This document shows, piece after piece, positions 18,775 through 30,005 of a stretch of 37,378 nucleotides of DNA; the stretch's first letter is position 1; each line of letters begins with the position of its first letter. Where the stretch lies: assembly GCA_905221605.1 (NCBI GenBank), contig CAJNDS010001064.1, positions 1-37,378 of the forward strand. The letters are read 5' to 3'. This stretch comes from Symbiodinium natans (taxonomy: Eukaryota > Sar > Dinophyceae > Suessiales > Symbiodiniaceae). Both the position numbers and the translations under genes were made by a program. The notes below the pieces were generated by a model that was given only the letters and a program-made list of their open reading frames with translations, searched no databases and was not told where the DNA came from.

Positions 18775-20645
18775 GGCTTGATTTAAATTATTTAAATCAT
18801 TTAAATGCTCGAAAACGCTTTTCACAATTCAAAGAATTTAAGTAATTTAAAACCCTTTGGAGAGCTTCCACAGGAAACCTTAATATTTAAATTAATTTAA
18901 ATAATTTAAATAAGGCGATTTTAATTTATTTAAATTATTTAAATCCCCGAAAACCCTTTTGACAATTTAAATAATTTAAATAATTTAAATCCTCTGGAGA
19001 GCTTCTCCAGGAAACCCCAATATTTAAATTAATTTAAATAATTTAAATAATTTAAATAATTTAAATAATTTAAATAGGGCCATTTAATTTATTTAAATTA
19101 TTTAAATCCCCGAAAACCCTTTTGACAAATTTTAAATAAATTTGGCCCTAAATAATTTAAATCCTCTGGAGAGCTTCCTCCAGGAAACCCCAATATTTAA
19201 ATTAATTTAAATAATTTAAATAATTTAAATAATTTAAATAGGGCCATTTAATTTATTTAAATTATTTAAATCCCCGAAAACCCTTTTGACAGTTTAAATA
19301 ATTTAAATAAATTAAATGGCCCTATTTAAATTATTTAAATTATTTAAATTATTTAAATTATTTAAATTAATTTAAATATTTGGATTTCCTGGTGAAGTCC
19401 TTACAAAGGCTCGATTTAAATTATTTAAATTATTTAAATTATTTAAATCCCCGAAAACCCTTTTGACAATTTAAATAATTTAAATAATTTAAATCCTCTG
19501 GAGAGCTTCCCCAGGAAACCCCTTTTTTTAAATTAATTTAAATAATTTAAATAATTTAAATAATTTAAATAGGGCCATTTAATTTATTTAAATTATTTAA
19601 ATCCCCGAAAACCCTTTTGACAATTTAAATAATTTAAATAAATTAAATGGCCCTATTTAAATTTTTAAATTTAAATTATTTAAATTATTTAAATTATTTT
19701 TAAATTAATTTAAATATTTGGATTTCCTGGTGAAGTCCTTACAAAGGCTCGATTTAAATTATTTAAATTATTTAAATTATTTAAATCCCCGAAAACCCTT
19801 TTGACAATTTAAATAATTTAAATAATTTAAATCCTCTGGAGAGCTTCTCCAGGAAACCCCAATATTTAAATTAATTTAAATAATTTAAATAATTTAAATA
19901 ATTTAAATAATTTAAATAGGGCCATTTAATTTATTTAAATTATTTAAATCCCCGAAAACCCTTTTGACAGTTTAAATAATTTAAATAAATTAAATGGCCC
20001 TATTTAAATTATTTAAATTATTTAAATTATTTAAATTATTTTTAAATTAATTTAAATATTTGGATTTCCTGGTGAAGTCCTTACAAAGGCTCGATTTAAA
20101 TTATTTAAATTATTTAAATCCCCGAAAACCCTTTTGACAATTTAAATAATTTAAATAATTTAAATCCTCTGGAGAGCTTCTCCAGGAAACCCCAATATTT
20201 AAATTAATTTAAATAATTTAAATAATTTAAATAATTTAAATAATTTAAATAGGGCCATTTAATTTATTTAAATTATTTAAATCCCCGAAAACCCTTTTGA
20301 CAGTTTAAATAATTTAAATAAATTAAATGGCCCTATTTAAATTATTTAAATTATTTAAATTATTTAAATAATTTAAATTATTTAAATTAATTTAAATATT
20401 TGGATTTCTTGGTGAAGTCCTTACAAAGGCTCGATTTAAATTATTTAAATTATTTAAATCCCCGAAAACCCTTTTGACAATTTAAATAATTTAAATAAAT
20501 TAAAGGGCCCTATTTAAATAATTTAAATTATTTAAATTATTTAAAGTATTTAAATTAATTTAAATATTTAGATTTCTAGGTGAAGTCCTTACAAAGGCTC
20601 GATTTAAATTATTTAAATTATTTAAATAATTTAAATTATTTACTT
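18775..20645. repeat. AT-rich palindromic array (TTTAAATTA) with a 334-bp higher-order unit
   Basis: Runs of TTTAAATTATTTAAAT alternate with fixed GC-richer islands: CCCCGAAAACCCTTTTGACA, CTCTGGAGAGCTTCTCCAGG and TTCCTGGTGAAGTCCTTACA. The CTCTGGAGAG island recurs at about 18991, 19161, 19493, 19831 and 20165, giving a roughly 332-338-bp higher-order period. GGGCCATTTAATTTATTTAA and its complement flank the CCCCGAAAACCC island as arms of about 30 bp. There are no genes in this block. Confidence 0.9.
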
Positions 20646-20704
20646 TCACTTTCACATACACAAGCAAGCATAGAAGCAAAATAGACCCGAAAGGTTTTTC
20701 TCTC

Positions 20705-20745
20705 ATATATATATATGTATATATCTATCTATCACATATTCCTGC
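20705..20745. repeat. Short TA/TATC microsatellite
   Basis: A run of ATATATATATATGTATATAT then CTATCTATC. From here to about 21020 I see no gene or other structure. Confidence 0.8.
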
Positions 20746-21019
20746 CAAAGGGATCCTTTGTCCTATCCCCACGCTGTCAAGAGCATAGCCCCCTATGTAG
20801 TAAACACAATCACATAGTATCACAAAGTCATACGCCCTGTACGAACATTCACCGTTTGGTAACCCCAGGCTATCTTACGACGGGTATAGGGTTTTTCCTT
20901 TGAGGACTCTCTGTCATGAACCCCTTCCCTAAACCAAAAAACAACCCTAGAATCCCTAAACAGACTCCCAAGCCGAGGGATTGTCATTGAATTGTTGTCA
21001 ACATGTAGCGCTGGTTAAC

Positions 21020-21240
21020 GCTGTGTGACTAGAGGCGGAGGGGCGTGAGAGCGCATCTGCAGCGCGTGAGCCGGGAGGACAGAGCTGGAGGGGCGCCAGA
21101 TCGCGTCAACGGCGCGTCGCAGGGGGAGCCAGGAGGATTTGTAGTACGAATGTAGTACTGGGCTCCCTTTGTCCGTGACCGGGAGGACAGAGAGCCGGAT
21201 GGGCGCGAGAGCACGACTGCGGCGCATCTGCGGAGCGTCA
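21020..21240. repeat. Two copies of a degenerate GC-rich direct repeat
   Basis: CCGGGAGGACAGAG followed by a GGGGCGC/GGGCGCGAGA module occurs at about 21070 and 21179. A related copy lies at about 22126-22235 (GTCCGTGAGCCGCGAGGACA, then GGGGCGCGAGATGG). The region 21240-22125 between them has no supported gene. Its minus-strand ORFs look like shadows. Confidence 0.6.
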
Positions 21241-22235
21241 TTGGTGCGGGGACGGCGCGTTTTCGTTGAATTGTTTGAGTAGTTTTTTTGGACTGCGCGA
21301 GGCACAATAATGTACCGATCGGCACCAGCCATTGAGAGGTGGATGGTATGGAAAGTGATAAGCAAATACTAAAGCTAGAAAGGAGCAAGTTCAGAGCTAC
21401 CACAGCGAGCGAGGACTGATATCTATGACTGAGAAAAGCTCTGCAAACTCGGCTGGTGTTAGACCATCGGGGGCTGGGCCTGTACAAGTCTCCGTGGGTC
21501 CGCAGGGAGACAGCCCAAAAAGGAGGACTCCGTATCAAGACAAAGCAACATGAGCATGTAAAAGCACCCGTGAGCAAGCTGCGATTCGTTGCCGCACGCT
21601 CAACACAATGAAAAGTGATTAAACGAATCGGCTTCAGCTATAGACAGAAAAGAATGCTCAGAAACAGAAATTTTCGTCTCACCTTGGGAGTGAATGCTGG
21701 CTCAGAAAGAGCAGTGGTACCACGCAGGGAGTCCACCATATTGCTGACAACGTAGTACCAGCATAGAGAAGATAATTCATCACAACGAAAGTGGTCACAA
21801 AGTGTAAGTTGGGAAGCGGCGGCATCCCGGCCCGCCTCGACTGGCGGCTGCAGTCAGCGGTATCGAGCCCAGTTAACCAGAAGGAAATGGCTGCCGTAGC
21901 ATCCAAGCGGAGATGCTGGAACGAAGGAGTGACGGAGCCTGTATAGCGTCAGAGAGAAATCATAGGAGGCCCCACGTCGGCCTGGGAGAAGTGCGTGAAG
22001 TCGAAGCTGAATCACCCGATGGGAGAAAATGACATCCAGCGATAACAAGTTGAAAGCAGCCAATACATTGCAGGAAGAAAGCGTAACTATAGCGGGGATC
22101 CCTGCTGTGCTCGGGCCTTGAATTGTATAGTACATAGTACAAATGTGGTGCTGGAATCGCTGTGTCCGTGAGCCGCGAGGACAGAGCTGAAAGGGATCAC
22201 GCGGGGCGCGAGATGGTGTTTTCGCGTCAAGCGCT

Positions 22236-23219
22236 GTAGACAGAATCGACGACCCTATATCACCTTATATCATATCTTGTTCTACTCTTCTAGAAAATGT
22301 GCATACGGAGCGGACTTTAACGCGGGGATTTCATCTTGCACTCTTGTAATTCGGATTGTTTTTGGGTTCCTGGCTTGACCTTGTTTCTGGACACCCCAGG
22401 ACTGCAAAGCAGACAGGTCTTGAAGGATGCGAAAAAAGCTGTTTGGCCTACGGAGTAGTCGAGCGGACGGTGTCCCTAATGATGCTCAAGTGCTTCCGCC
22501 AGGTGTCAAGTCAAGTTCGAACTTGACAAACGCAAAAGGAATCATTGACACCTTGCACCGCAATCGCTTTTGTCTGAGAGGGTCGGATCCTCGTACATCG
22601 GCTCGATGGTATCCAAGGGCTCCACTTTGGATCTGGCCGAAGGGATAGAGATCAGACGCGAGAGGAAAGCAAAGTGGGGGACGCAACACCCGTGGCAGCG
22701 CGAGGCATGGAAAGGGAAGGGAGGAAAAGGCGTGCAGGCGTTCCTCACATCGACACCCGCAAGAGCTCAGCAACGACGTGAGTAACATTCGAATCATTGT
22801 TTCTCGTCTCGCTGAGCTACAAATAGAGCCTATACCGCTTTTATTGTATCAGCACAAATCAGGACAGGGCGTGGAGAATAGCTGAGGCCAAGGGCCTAAA
22901 AACATCTAAAAACTCTGCCACAACAAATTACCCACGTTCCTTTGAAAGCCAGGCTGTGCCTGCGGACAGGGGTCCAGACCCATGCTGCCGTAAACCCTAA
23001 ACCTTGATGCTGAAAATGCTCCAGGCTGTAAGGTCCCAACCAGGTCAGAGCTGCACGATGTAGCCTTCTGATCTTTGCAGGAATGTTACTATGTTTCGGG
23101 CTTTGACCGGCTTCCATCGATGCAAGGTGTCCATGCCCTTTTCAAGCGATGAGATCACTGCCGATTTACTGTCTGCGAAGGTTGAGGACTTGATGAGAAC
23201 CTTCCCGAGGACGAGAATA
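22236..23219. other. No gene recognised
   Basis: Short ORFs of 60-100 codons occur on both strands at 22427-22797, but none has a recognisable domain or a consistent composition. A 13-bp stretch TAAACCCTAAACC at about 22991 resembles plant/alga-type telomere repeat but is a single occurrence. Confidence 0.5.
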
Positions 23220-25616
23220 CGGAGCTGATGCTCATGATGCTCCCCTCCTGCCTCGTCAAATGCATGCAGTCACTCAGGCAGTTGGTTTTGCAACGCCTGG
23301 CGTCTAGGAGGGCCCTGTGGCCAGAAACATACCCAGCTGATGCTCATGATGCTCCCCTCCTGCCTCGTCAAATGCGCGCAGTCACTCGGGCAATTGGTTT
23401 TGCAACGCCTGGCGTCTAGGAGGGCCCTGTGGCCAGAAACATACCCAGCTGATGCTCATGATGCTCCCCTCCTGCCTCGTCAAATGCGCACAGTCACTCG
23501 GGCAGTTGGTTTTGCAACGCCTGGCGTCTAAGAGGGCCTTGTGGCCAGAAACATACCCAGCTGATGCTCATGATGCTCCCTTCCTGCCTCGTCAAATGCG
23601 CGCAGTCACTCGGGCAGTTGGTTTTGCAACGCCTGGCGTCTAGGAGGGCCCTGTGGCCAGAAACATACCCAGCTGATGCTCATGATGCTCGCCTCCTGCC
23701 TCGTCAAATTCGCGCAGTCACTCGGGCAGTTGGTTTTGCAACGCCTGGCGTCTAGGAGGGCCCTGTGGCCAGAAATATAACCAGCTGATGCTCATGATGC
23801 TCCCCTCCTGCCTCGTCAAATGCGCGCAGTCACTCGGGCAGTTGGTTTTGCAACGCCTGGCGTCTAGGAGGGCCCTGTGGCCAGAAACATACCCAGCTGA
23901 TGCTCATGATGCTCCCCTCCTGCCTCGTCAAACGCGCGCAGTCACTCGGGCAGTTGGTTTTGCAACGCCTGGCGTCTAGGAGGGTCCCAGAAGTATACCC
24001 AGCTGATGCTCATGATGCTCCCCTCCTGCCTCGTCAAATGCACGCAGTCACTCGGGCAGTTGGTTTTGCAACGCCCGGCGTCTAGGAGGGCCCTGTGGCC
24101 AGAAACATACCCAGCTGATGCTCATGATGCTCCCCTCCTGCCTCGTCAAATGCGCGCAGTCACTCGGGCAGTTGGTTTTGCAACGCCTGGCGTCTAGGAG
24201 GGCCCTGTGGCCAGAAATATAACCAGCTGATGCTCATGATGCCCCCCTCCTGCCTCGTCAAATGCGCGCAGTCACTCGGGCAGTTGGTTTTGCAACGCCT
24301 GGCGTCTAGGAGGGCCCTGTGGCCAGAAACATAACCAGCTGATGCTCATGATGCTCCCCTCCTGCCTCGTCAAATGCGCGCAGTCACTCGGGCAGTTGGT
24401 TTTGCAACGCCTGGCGTCTAGGAGGGCCCTGTGGACAGAAACATACCCAGCTGATGCTCATGATGCTCGCCTCCTGCCTCGTCAAATGCGCCCAGAAATA
24501 TACCCAGCTGATGCTCATGATGCTCCCCTCCTGCCTCGTCAAATGCGCGCAGTCACTCGGGCAGTTGGTTTTGCAACGCCTGGCGTCTAGGAGGGCCCTG
24601 TGGCCAGAAACATACCCAGCTGATGCTCATGATGCTCGCCTCCTGCCTCGTCAAATGCGCGCAGTCACTCGGGCAGTTGGTTTTGCAACGCCTGGCGTCT
24701 AGGAGGGCCCTGTGGCCAGAAATATAACCAGCTGATGCTCATGATGCTCCCCTCCTGCCTCGTCAAATGCGCGCAGTCACTCGGGCAGTTGGTTTTGCAA
24801 CGCCTGGCGTCTAGGAGGGCCCTGTGGCCAGAAACATACCCAGCTGATGCTCATGATGCTCCCCTCCTGCCTCGTCAAATGCGCGCAGTCACTCGGGCAA
24901 TTGGTTTTGCAACGCCTGGCGTCTAGGCGGGCCCTCTCCCAGAAGTATACCCAGCTGATGCTCATGATGCTCCCCTCCTGCCTCGTCAAATGCACGCAGT
25001 CACTCGGGCAGTTGGTTTTGCAACGCCTGGCGTCTAGGAGGGCCCTGTGGCCAGAAACATACCCAGCTGATGCTCATGATGCTCCCCTCCTGCCTCGTCA
25101 AATGCGCGCAGTCACTCGGGCAGTTGGTTTTGCAACGCCTGGCTTCTAGGAGGGCCCTGTGGCCAGAAACATACCCAGCTGATGCTCATGATGCTCACCT
25201 CCTGCCTCGTCAAATGCGCACAGTCACTCGGGCAGTTGGTTTTGCAACGCCTGGCGTCTAGGAGGGCCCTGTGGCCAGAAACATACCCAGCTGATGCTCA
25301 TGATGCTCCCCTCCTGCCTCGTCAAATGCGCGCAGTCATTGGGGCAGTTGGTTTTGCAACGCCTGGCGTCTAGGAGGGCCCTCTCCCAGAAGTATACCCA
25401 GCTGATGCTCATGATGCTCCCCTCCTGCCTCGTCAAATGCGCGCAGTCACTCGGGCAGTTGGTTTTGCAACGCCTGGCGTCTAGGAGGGCCCTGTGACCA
25501 GAAACATACCCAGCTGATGCTCATAATGCTCGCCTCCTGCCTCGTCAAATGCGTGCAGTCACTCGGGCAGTTGGTTTTGCAACGCCTGGCGTCTAGGAGG
25601 GCCCTGTGGCCAGAGC
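23220..25616. repeat. 112-bp satellite, about 22 units
   Basis: Units begin GCTGATGCTCATGATGCTC and end GTGGCCAGAAACATACCCA. Starts fall at about 23225, 23337 and so on every 112 bp. Exceptions are a 106-bp unit (23900-24005), a 57-bp deletion unit (24454-24510) and two 111-bp units. Variants with AGAAATATAACCAG (23772, 24214, 24719) and AGAAGTATACCCAG (23990, 24941, 25389) recur roughly every four units, so a higher-order amplification is likely. 112 is not a multiple of 3, so the 63-codon ORFs here are artefacts. Confidence 0.95.
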
Positions 25617-25772
25617 TATTACTATTACTATTACTATTATTATTTTATTACTCTTACTCTTACTCTTACTCTTACTATTACTAGTACTATTACTATTACT
25701 AGTAGTATTGCTTTTGCTTTTGCTTTTGCTTTCGCTTTTGCTATTGCTATTGCTATTGCTATATCACAATGA
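25617..25772. repeat. Microsatellite (ATTACT)n / (CTTTTG)n
   Basis: Interrupted ATTACT, CTTACT and CTTTTG / CTATTG hexamers begin immediately after the last satellite unit. The ATTACT motif is the reverse complement of the AGTAAT motif at 27041-27680. Confidence 0.9.
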
Positions 25773-27040
25773 AAGGCGTCATTTATCACGCGATGGAAGT
25801 GAAAAGCGACCCATAAATCAATAGATTCATAATGGTGCTCCTTTTGCACAAATATTAATAGTCTTATAGCGGCCCTCATAATTTAATAATGAAAGAAAAA
25901 GGGCCACAATATTATTATTCACTTCGTTCGTACACTAGTAATATTAACGCACGATTGCAAAGGACCGCGCCATTCGTTCGTACAATATTAATTTAGTGAA
26001 TGAAGGGGCCCTTTAATATTATTAAAAGGCGCGTGCATTCCTTACCGCCGTTTTCATACTAAAGATATTAGGGGAAACGACACCAGGAAAAGTAAAGGTT
26101 AACCGCTCTCTGGCTCATCTTCTCCTTTACCTTTGGGACGTGTTCACCTCTCTCACCCTTATCCTCATGTCCCCACCTCTCTAGCCCTTATAAAGACCCT
26201 ATCCTTGATCACAGCTTGAGACCCTATTTTTCAGGCTCACCAGACGCTTCCTGAATAACTGTATTAATGTACTGGATCATGAAGGTGTATAGGAAAATTC
26301 AACCTCTTTTGACCAGCTATTTACAGGGTTTTTTCCATGAGTCCTGTCTCACCCTCGGTTTCTCTTCATCATCAAGGCGATGGTCTCGCTTCGCTTCCTT
26401 GTAACCTCTTTTAACCAGCGATTTTTAACCGCTAATTGACAGGTCACGCATGATGATTCACCTTTAGGACGTACCATTCATCTCTCTCACTCTTGTTCCA
26501 CAGCCTTGTTCACCCATCACACCTTGAGACCCTATTCCTCCGGCTCACCAATGATAACGATAAGCCTTTCTATGAAACCGCCCATCATTGACAGGTTCGC
26601 CCATGAATCCGCCCTTGAGAACCTATTTCCCCAGCTCACCAGACGCTTCCTCTAAAACCCCAGAATTTATCATGTGATTGTTACTGCCTCAAAGACCGTC
26701 TCTTTTTCCTTGTCACATCTTGTCACCTTTCCTCATTCACTGAACTCTTCATCTTGTTCCCATCTCACCCTCTGGGACCCCAACCTCTTGTCTAACCTTC
26801 CGGAATCTCCCTGTCACACCTGTCTAACCGTTCACACCCTTGAAATCGCATGCCAGGTTAACCGTGTAAAAACCCTATTAATATAATACTACTAATTACT
26901 GATTACTGATTACGAATTGTTAATTCCTATTTGCTAATTATATTACGAGTTACGAACTTCTAATTGCTAATCACGAAGTAGTGTTACTATAGTTACTACT
27001 ACTATGGCTATGACTATGCTATACTACTGCGACTATTTGC
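25773..27040. other. Spacer with degenerate short repeats, no gene
   Basis: CTTGAGACCCTATT followed by GGCTCACC(AGACGCTTCCT) occurs at about 26213, 26521 and, diverged, 26617, suggesting an old duplication. I see no supported coding region. The pyrimidine-rich 70-codon ORF at 26674 looks fortuitous. Confidence 0.55.
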
Positions 27041-27725
<685 letters not shown>

Positions 27726-27740
27726 TGTACTTGAAGCACT

Positions 27741-28061
27741 ACCAGCTCAAGCCGCCCGCGCATGGTAGCTGTCGAACCGGCCAAGGCCCCGAACTTCATC
27801 TCTTTAACAGCTTTCGGGGCCCACCTAACATCTCAAGGCTTTCTAGCTCTTGCCAGCTGATGGTCACTTGGAGGCTTTAGCCTCTTGCAATTGAGATTCT
27901 GCCGCAGACAGCATATCCACGAGCTGGCCCGGTCCCAATTCCGGGGGGAGAACTTAGATCGTCTTAGACTGCATCTTTTGCTCCTAAGTGTGAGGGTTCT
28001 CGTCTTTCCGCAGGACGAGGGGAGTCTGATCGTGCTTCGGCACTTCAGGCAAAACAAGCGG
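27741..28061 (+). other. 5' region of the retrotransposon
   Basis: Non-repetitive sequence between the microsatellite and the first ATG of the endonuclease ORF. The same frame is open upstream from 27885 but lacks an ATG until 28062. The element's true 5' end and any target duplication are not visible. Confidence 0.45.
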
Positions 28062-29957
28062 ATGGCAGAGGGTAGAATTCGTAAACATTCCTATCGTCGG
28101 GCCTGTCACCGAGCCTTAAGGGACGGTTGCGCAGTACCATATCGCGAGATCAATTTGCCTCTAAGCCAGGCACAGGCAAGCACAGGCATAGCTGCAACCA
28201 GTGTCATCCATGAGACACAAGAAAAAATGCAAGCTCAATCTGCACCGCAGCTCCCTCTCAGGCAGCTGCGAAGGCGACACCCTAGAGGAGGTCGTGAAGC
28301 CAAACCACTGCGAGTTTTCTCGTGGAACGCGGGTGGACTAAGCCAACAATTGTGGGCAGAGTTCAAAGAGTGGCTACAACATCAGCAGGACCTAGATATT
28401 ATCTTTATCCAGGAAACCCACTGGACCACCTCCTCCCAATTTAAAGTGCATGGCTGGACAGCCGTTTCAGGCGGGCTGCCGGATGAAGAGCTCGTGAGGT
28501 CTCCTCCCGCTCAAACATCCCAGCTGCCCGAACAGCCAAAGCACAGGCGCTCGGCAGGTGTTCTCACTCTACTATCGCCAAGCATAGACTCTGCAACACT
28601 GCGCTGGCAGGATCTGCACCCAGGCCGCGCTCAGGAAGTTCACTGCGAAGTCCGAGGCCAGCCAGTGCTCCTGCTAAACTGCTATCAGTATACCAAGCAG
28701 CGAGGCATGACGGATCAAGACCACTATGCCACTCAGAGCAAGGTTCTCTCCTCCCTAAGCAAGTCCCTTTCAAACTCTTCACAGCGCACAGTTCCAGTGC
28801 TGGCGGGGGACTTCAACTCTTCCCTAAAACCAAATCCCCCCTTCGTAGGGGGAGTGGTGCCAGCAGGTTCTTCTAAGCAGAAACCAGTTCAGAAGCAGTT
28901 CCAGAAGTTTCTCCAGCGCAACTCACTAGTTGCGCTTAACACATGGCAGGGGCGCAAGGCAAACACCTTCACCTCGCCACAGGGTAGCTCTCAGATTGAT
29001 TTTATCTTAACTACCAAGTTCTATGCTGCTCAGCTAGCCCGAAAAGTGTGTGTCCTCAAGGACTTCAAGCTGGGAGCATGGCGTAAAGGAGGCAAACACA
29101 CGCCTCTTCGGACGGCAATACCTCTGAAGAAGGTCTGGAGACACCCGTTCTCGACCACAACTCAGCCAGCAGTCCCTTCCAAACAAAAGTCTTTACTGGC
29201 CCAACATGTTAGGAAAAACACTCCTCTGGCTCAAACCCTGCGGGACCAAGTTGCGCAGGAAGTCGACAAACTCCGAGCGCAGAAAAATGGAGCACCTCTT
29301 CACCCTGATGAGGTCAACGAGCTTCTTCTCGAACACGCCAAGACCTTCCAGCCGAGGGATCCAGAAGTAAGCCGTACAGATGCAGTCCCGACAGCACAAC
29401 CTCTGTGGCGGCTTCATAACCATCGGCAGACTGCACTACGGAACCTACGACGTGAGGATGATGTCATAAATAAGATGGCTCGCACCGAGCACCTCAAACA
29501 GGCGCAGCGCTCGCTAGACGAGGCAGCCAAGGCACATGCCCTCCAGATAAAAAATCAGGCCCGAGAAAGGACTCACTGCACTCTGACAGAGATTTCTGAG
29601 AAGGTCAAACGAGACCCACATGCGGCATATCGCTCTCTAAAGCATGTAGCTCCTTGGTCTCCTGCACCTAGAGTCTGCCTCAGATCGCCATGCGGCCGTA
29701 TCCTAACTGAGTCCGAGGGGCTAGCAGAGCTAAAGAAACATAGTCTTTCCATTTTCTCCTCTCATCCTCCCCTGGCCAGTGGCGTAGGCCAAGCCTTGCC
29801 CAAGTTGGACAAAAGCAGTCTGGCAAAAAGCATAGCCTCTATAAAGCCGGAAAAGGCAGTACCGCAAGGCTCTGCCCCAGCATCCATGTACCGCCTTTGT
29901 GCTTCAACAGTGGCCGATAATTACTGCGACTATCTTGAAGCGGTGCCTTCCCCTCCC
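28062..29957 (+). CDS. Non-LTR retrotransposon, endonuclease part
   Basis: From ATG 28062 the frame encodes an apurinic-type endonuclease/exonuclease/phosphatase domain. LRVFSWNAGGLSQQ carries the Asn, IFIQETHW the Glu, VPVLAGDFNSS the Asp and Asn, SQIDFILTT the Asp and GGKHTPLRT the His, all in the correct order (about residues 86-350). The enzyme nicks target DNA to prime reverse transcription. A basic, helical linker follows up to DNYCDYLEAVPSPP. The frame stays open to 30131, but after 29957 the protein loses sense: the correct continuation is in another frame after hairpin 29957-30005. The peptide VRSPPAQTSQLPEQPK, inserted in the domain near 28495, stems from another hairpin. Confidence 0.85.
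28488..28512 (+). repeat. Hairpin mini-element 1 (in the endonuclease)
   Basis: GAGC / GCTC arms around the 17-nt core TCGTGAGGTCTCCTCCC. It is translated as VRSPP in a loop of the endonuclease domain. Confidence 0.6.
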
Positions 29958-30005
29958 GCTCTTACCCATCCGGGAGCGAGGTCACCTCCTGCCAAGGGAA
30001 GAGCG
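29957..30005 (+). repeat. Hairpin mini-element 2 (at the endonuclease/RT frame break)
   Basis: CGCTCTT / AAGAGCG outer stem, then CCC / GGG after a bulged A, around GAGCGAGGTCACCTCCT. Deleting 29958-30004 (47 nt, GCTCTT to AAGAGC) joins the two retrotransposon frames as EAVPSPPEPQHHTAPLH. Confidence 0.75.

Noticed and set aside
21029-21577. 182-codon minus-strand ORF
   Set aside because: Lies over GC-rich degenerate repeats, Ser/Leu/Arg-biased composition, no domain.
22988-23004. Telomere-like AAACCCTAAACC
   Set aside because: Single occurrence, no array.
23228-25497. Series of 63-codon ORFs
   Set aside because: They are by-products of the 112-bp satellite. The unit is not a multiple of three, so no continuous protein results.
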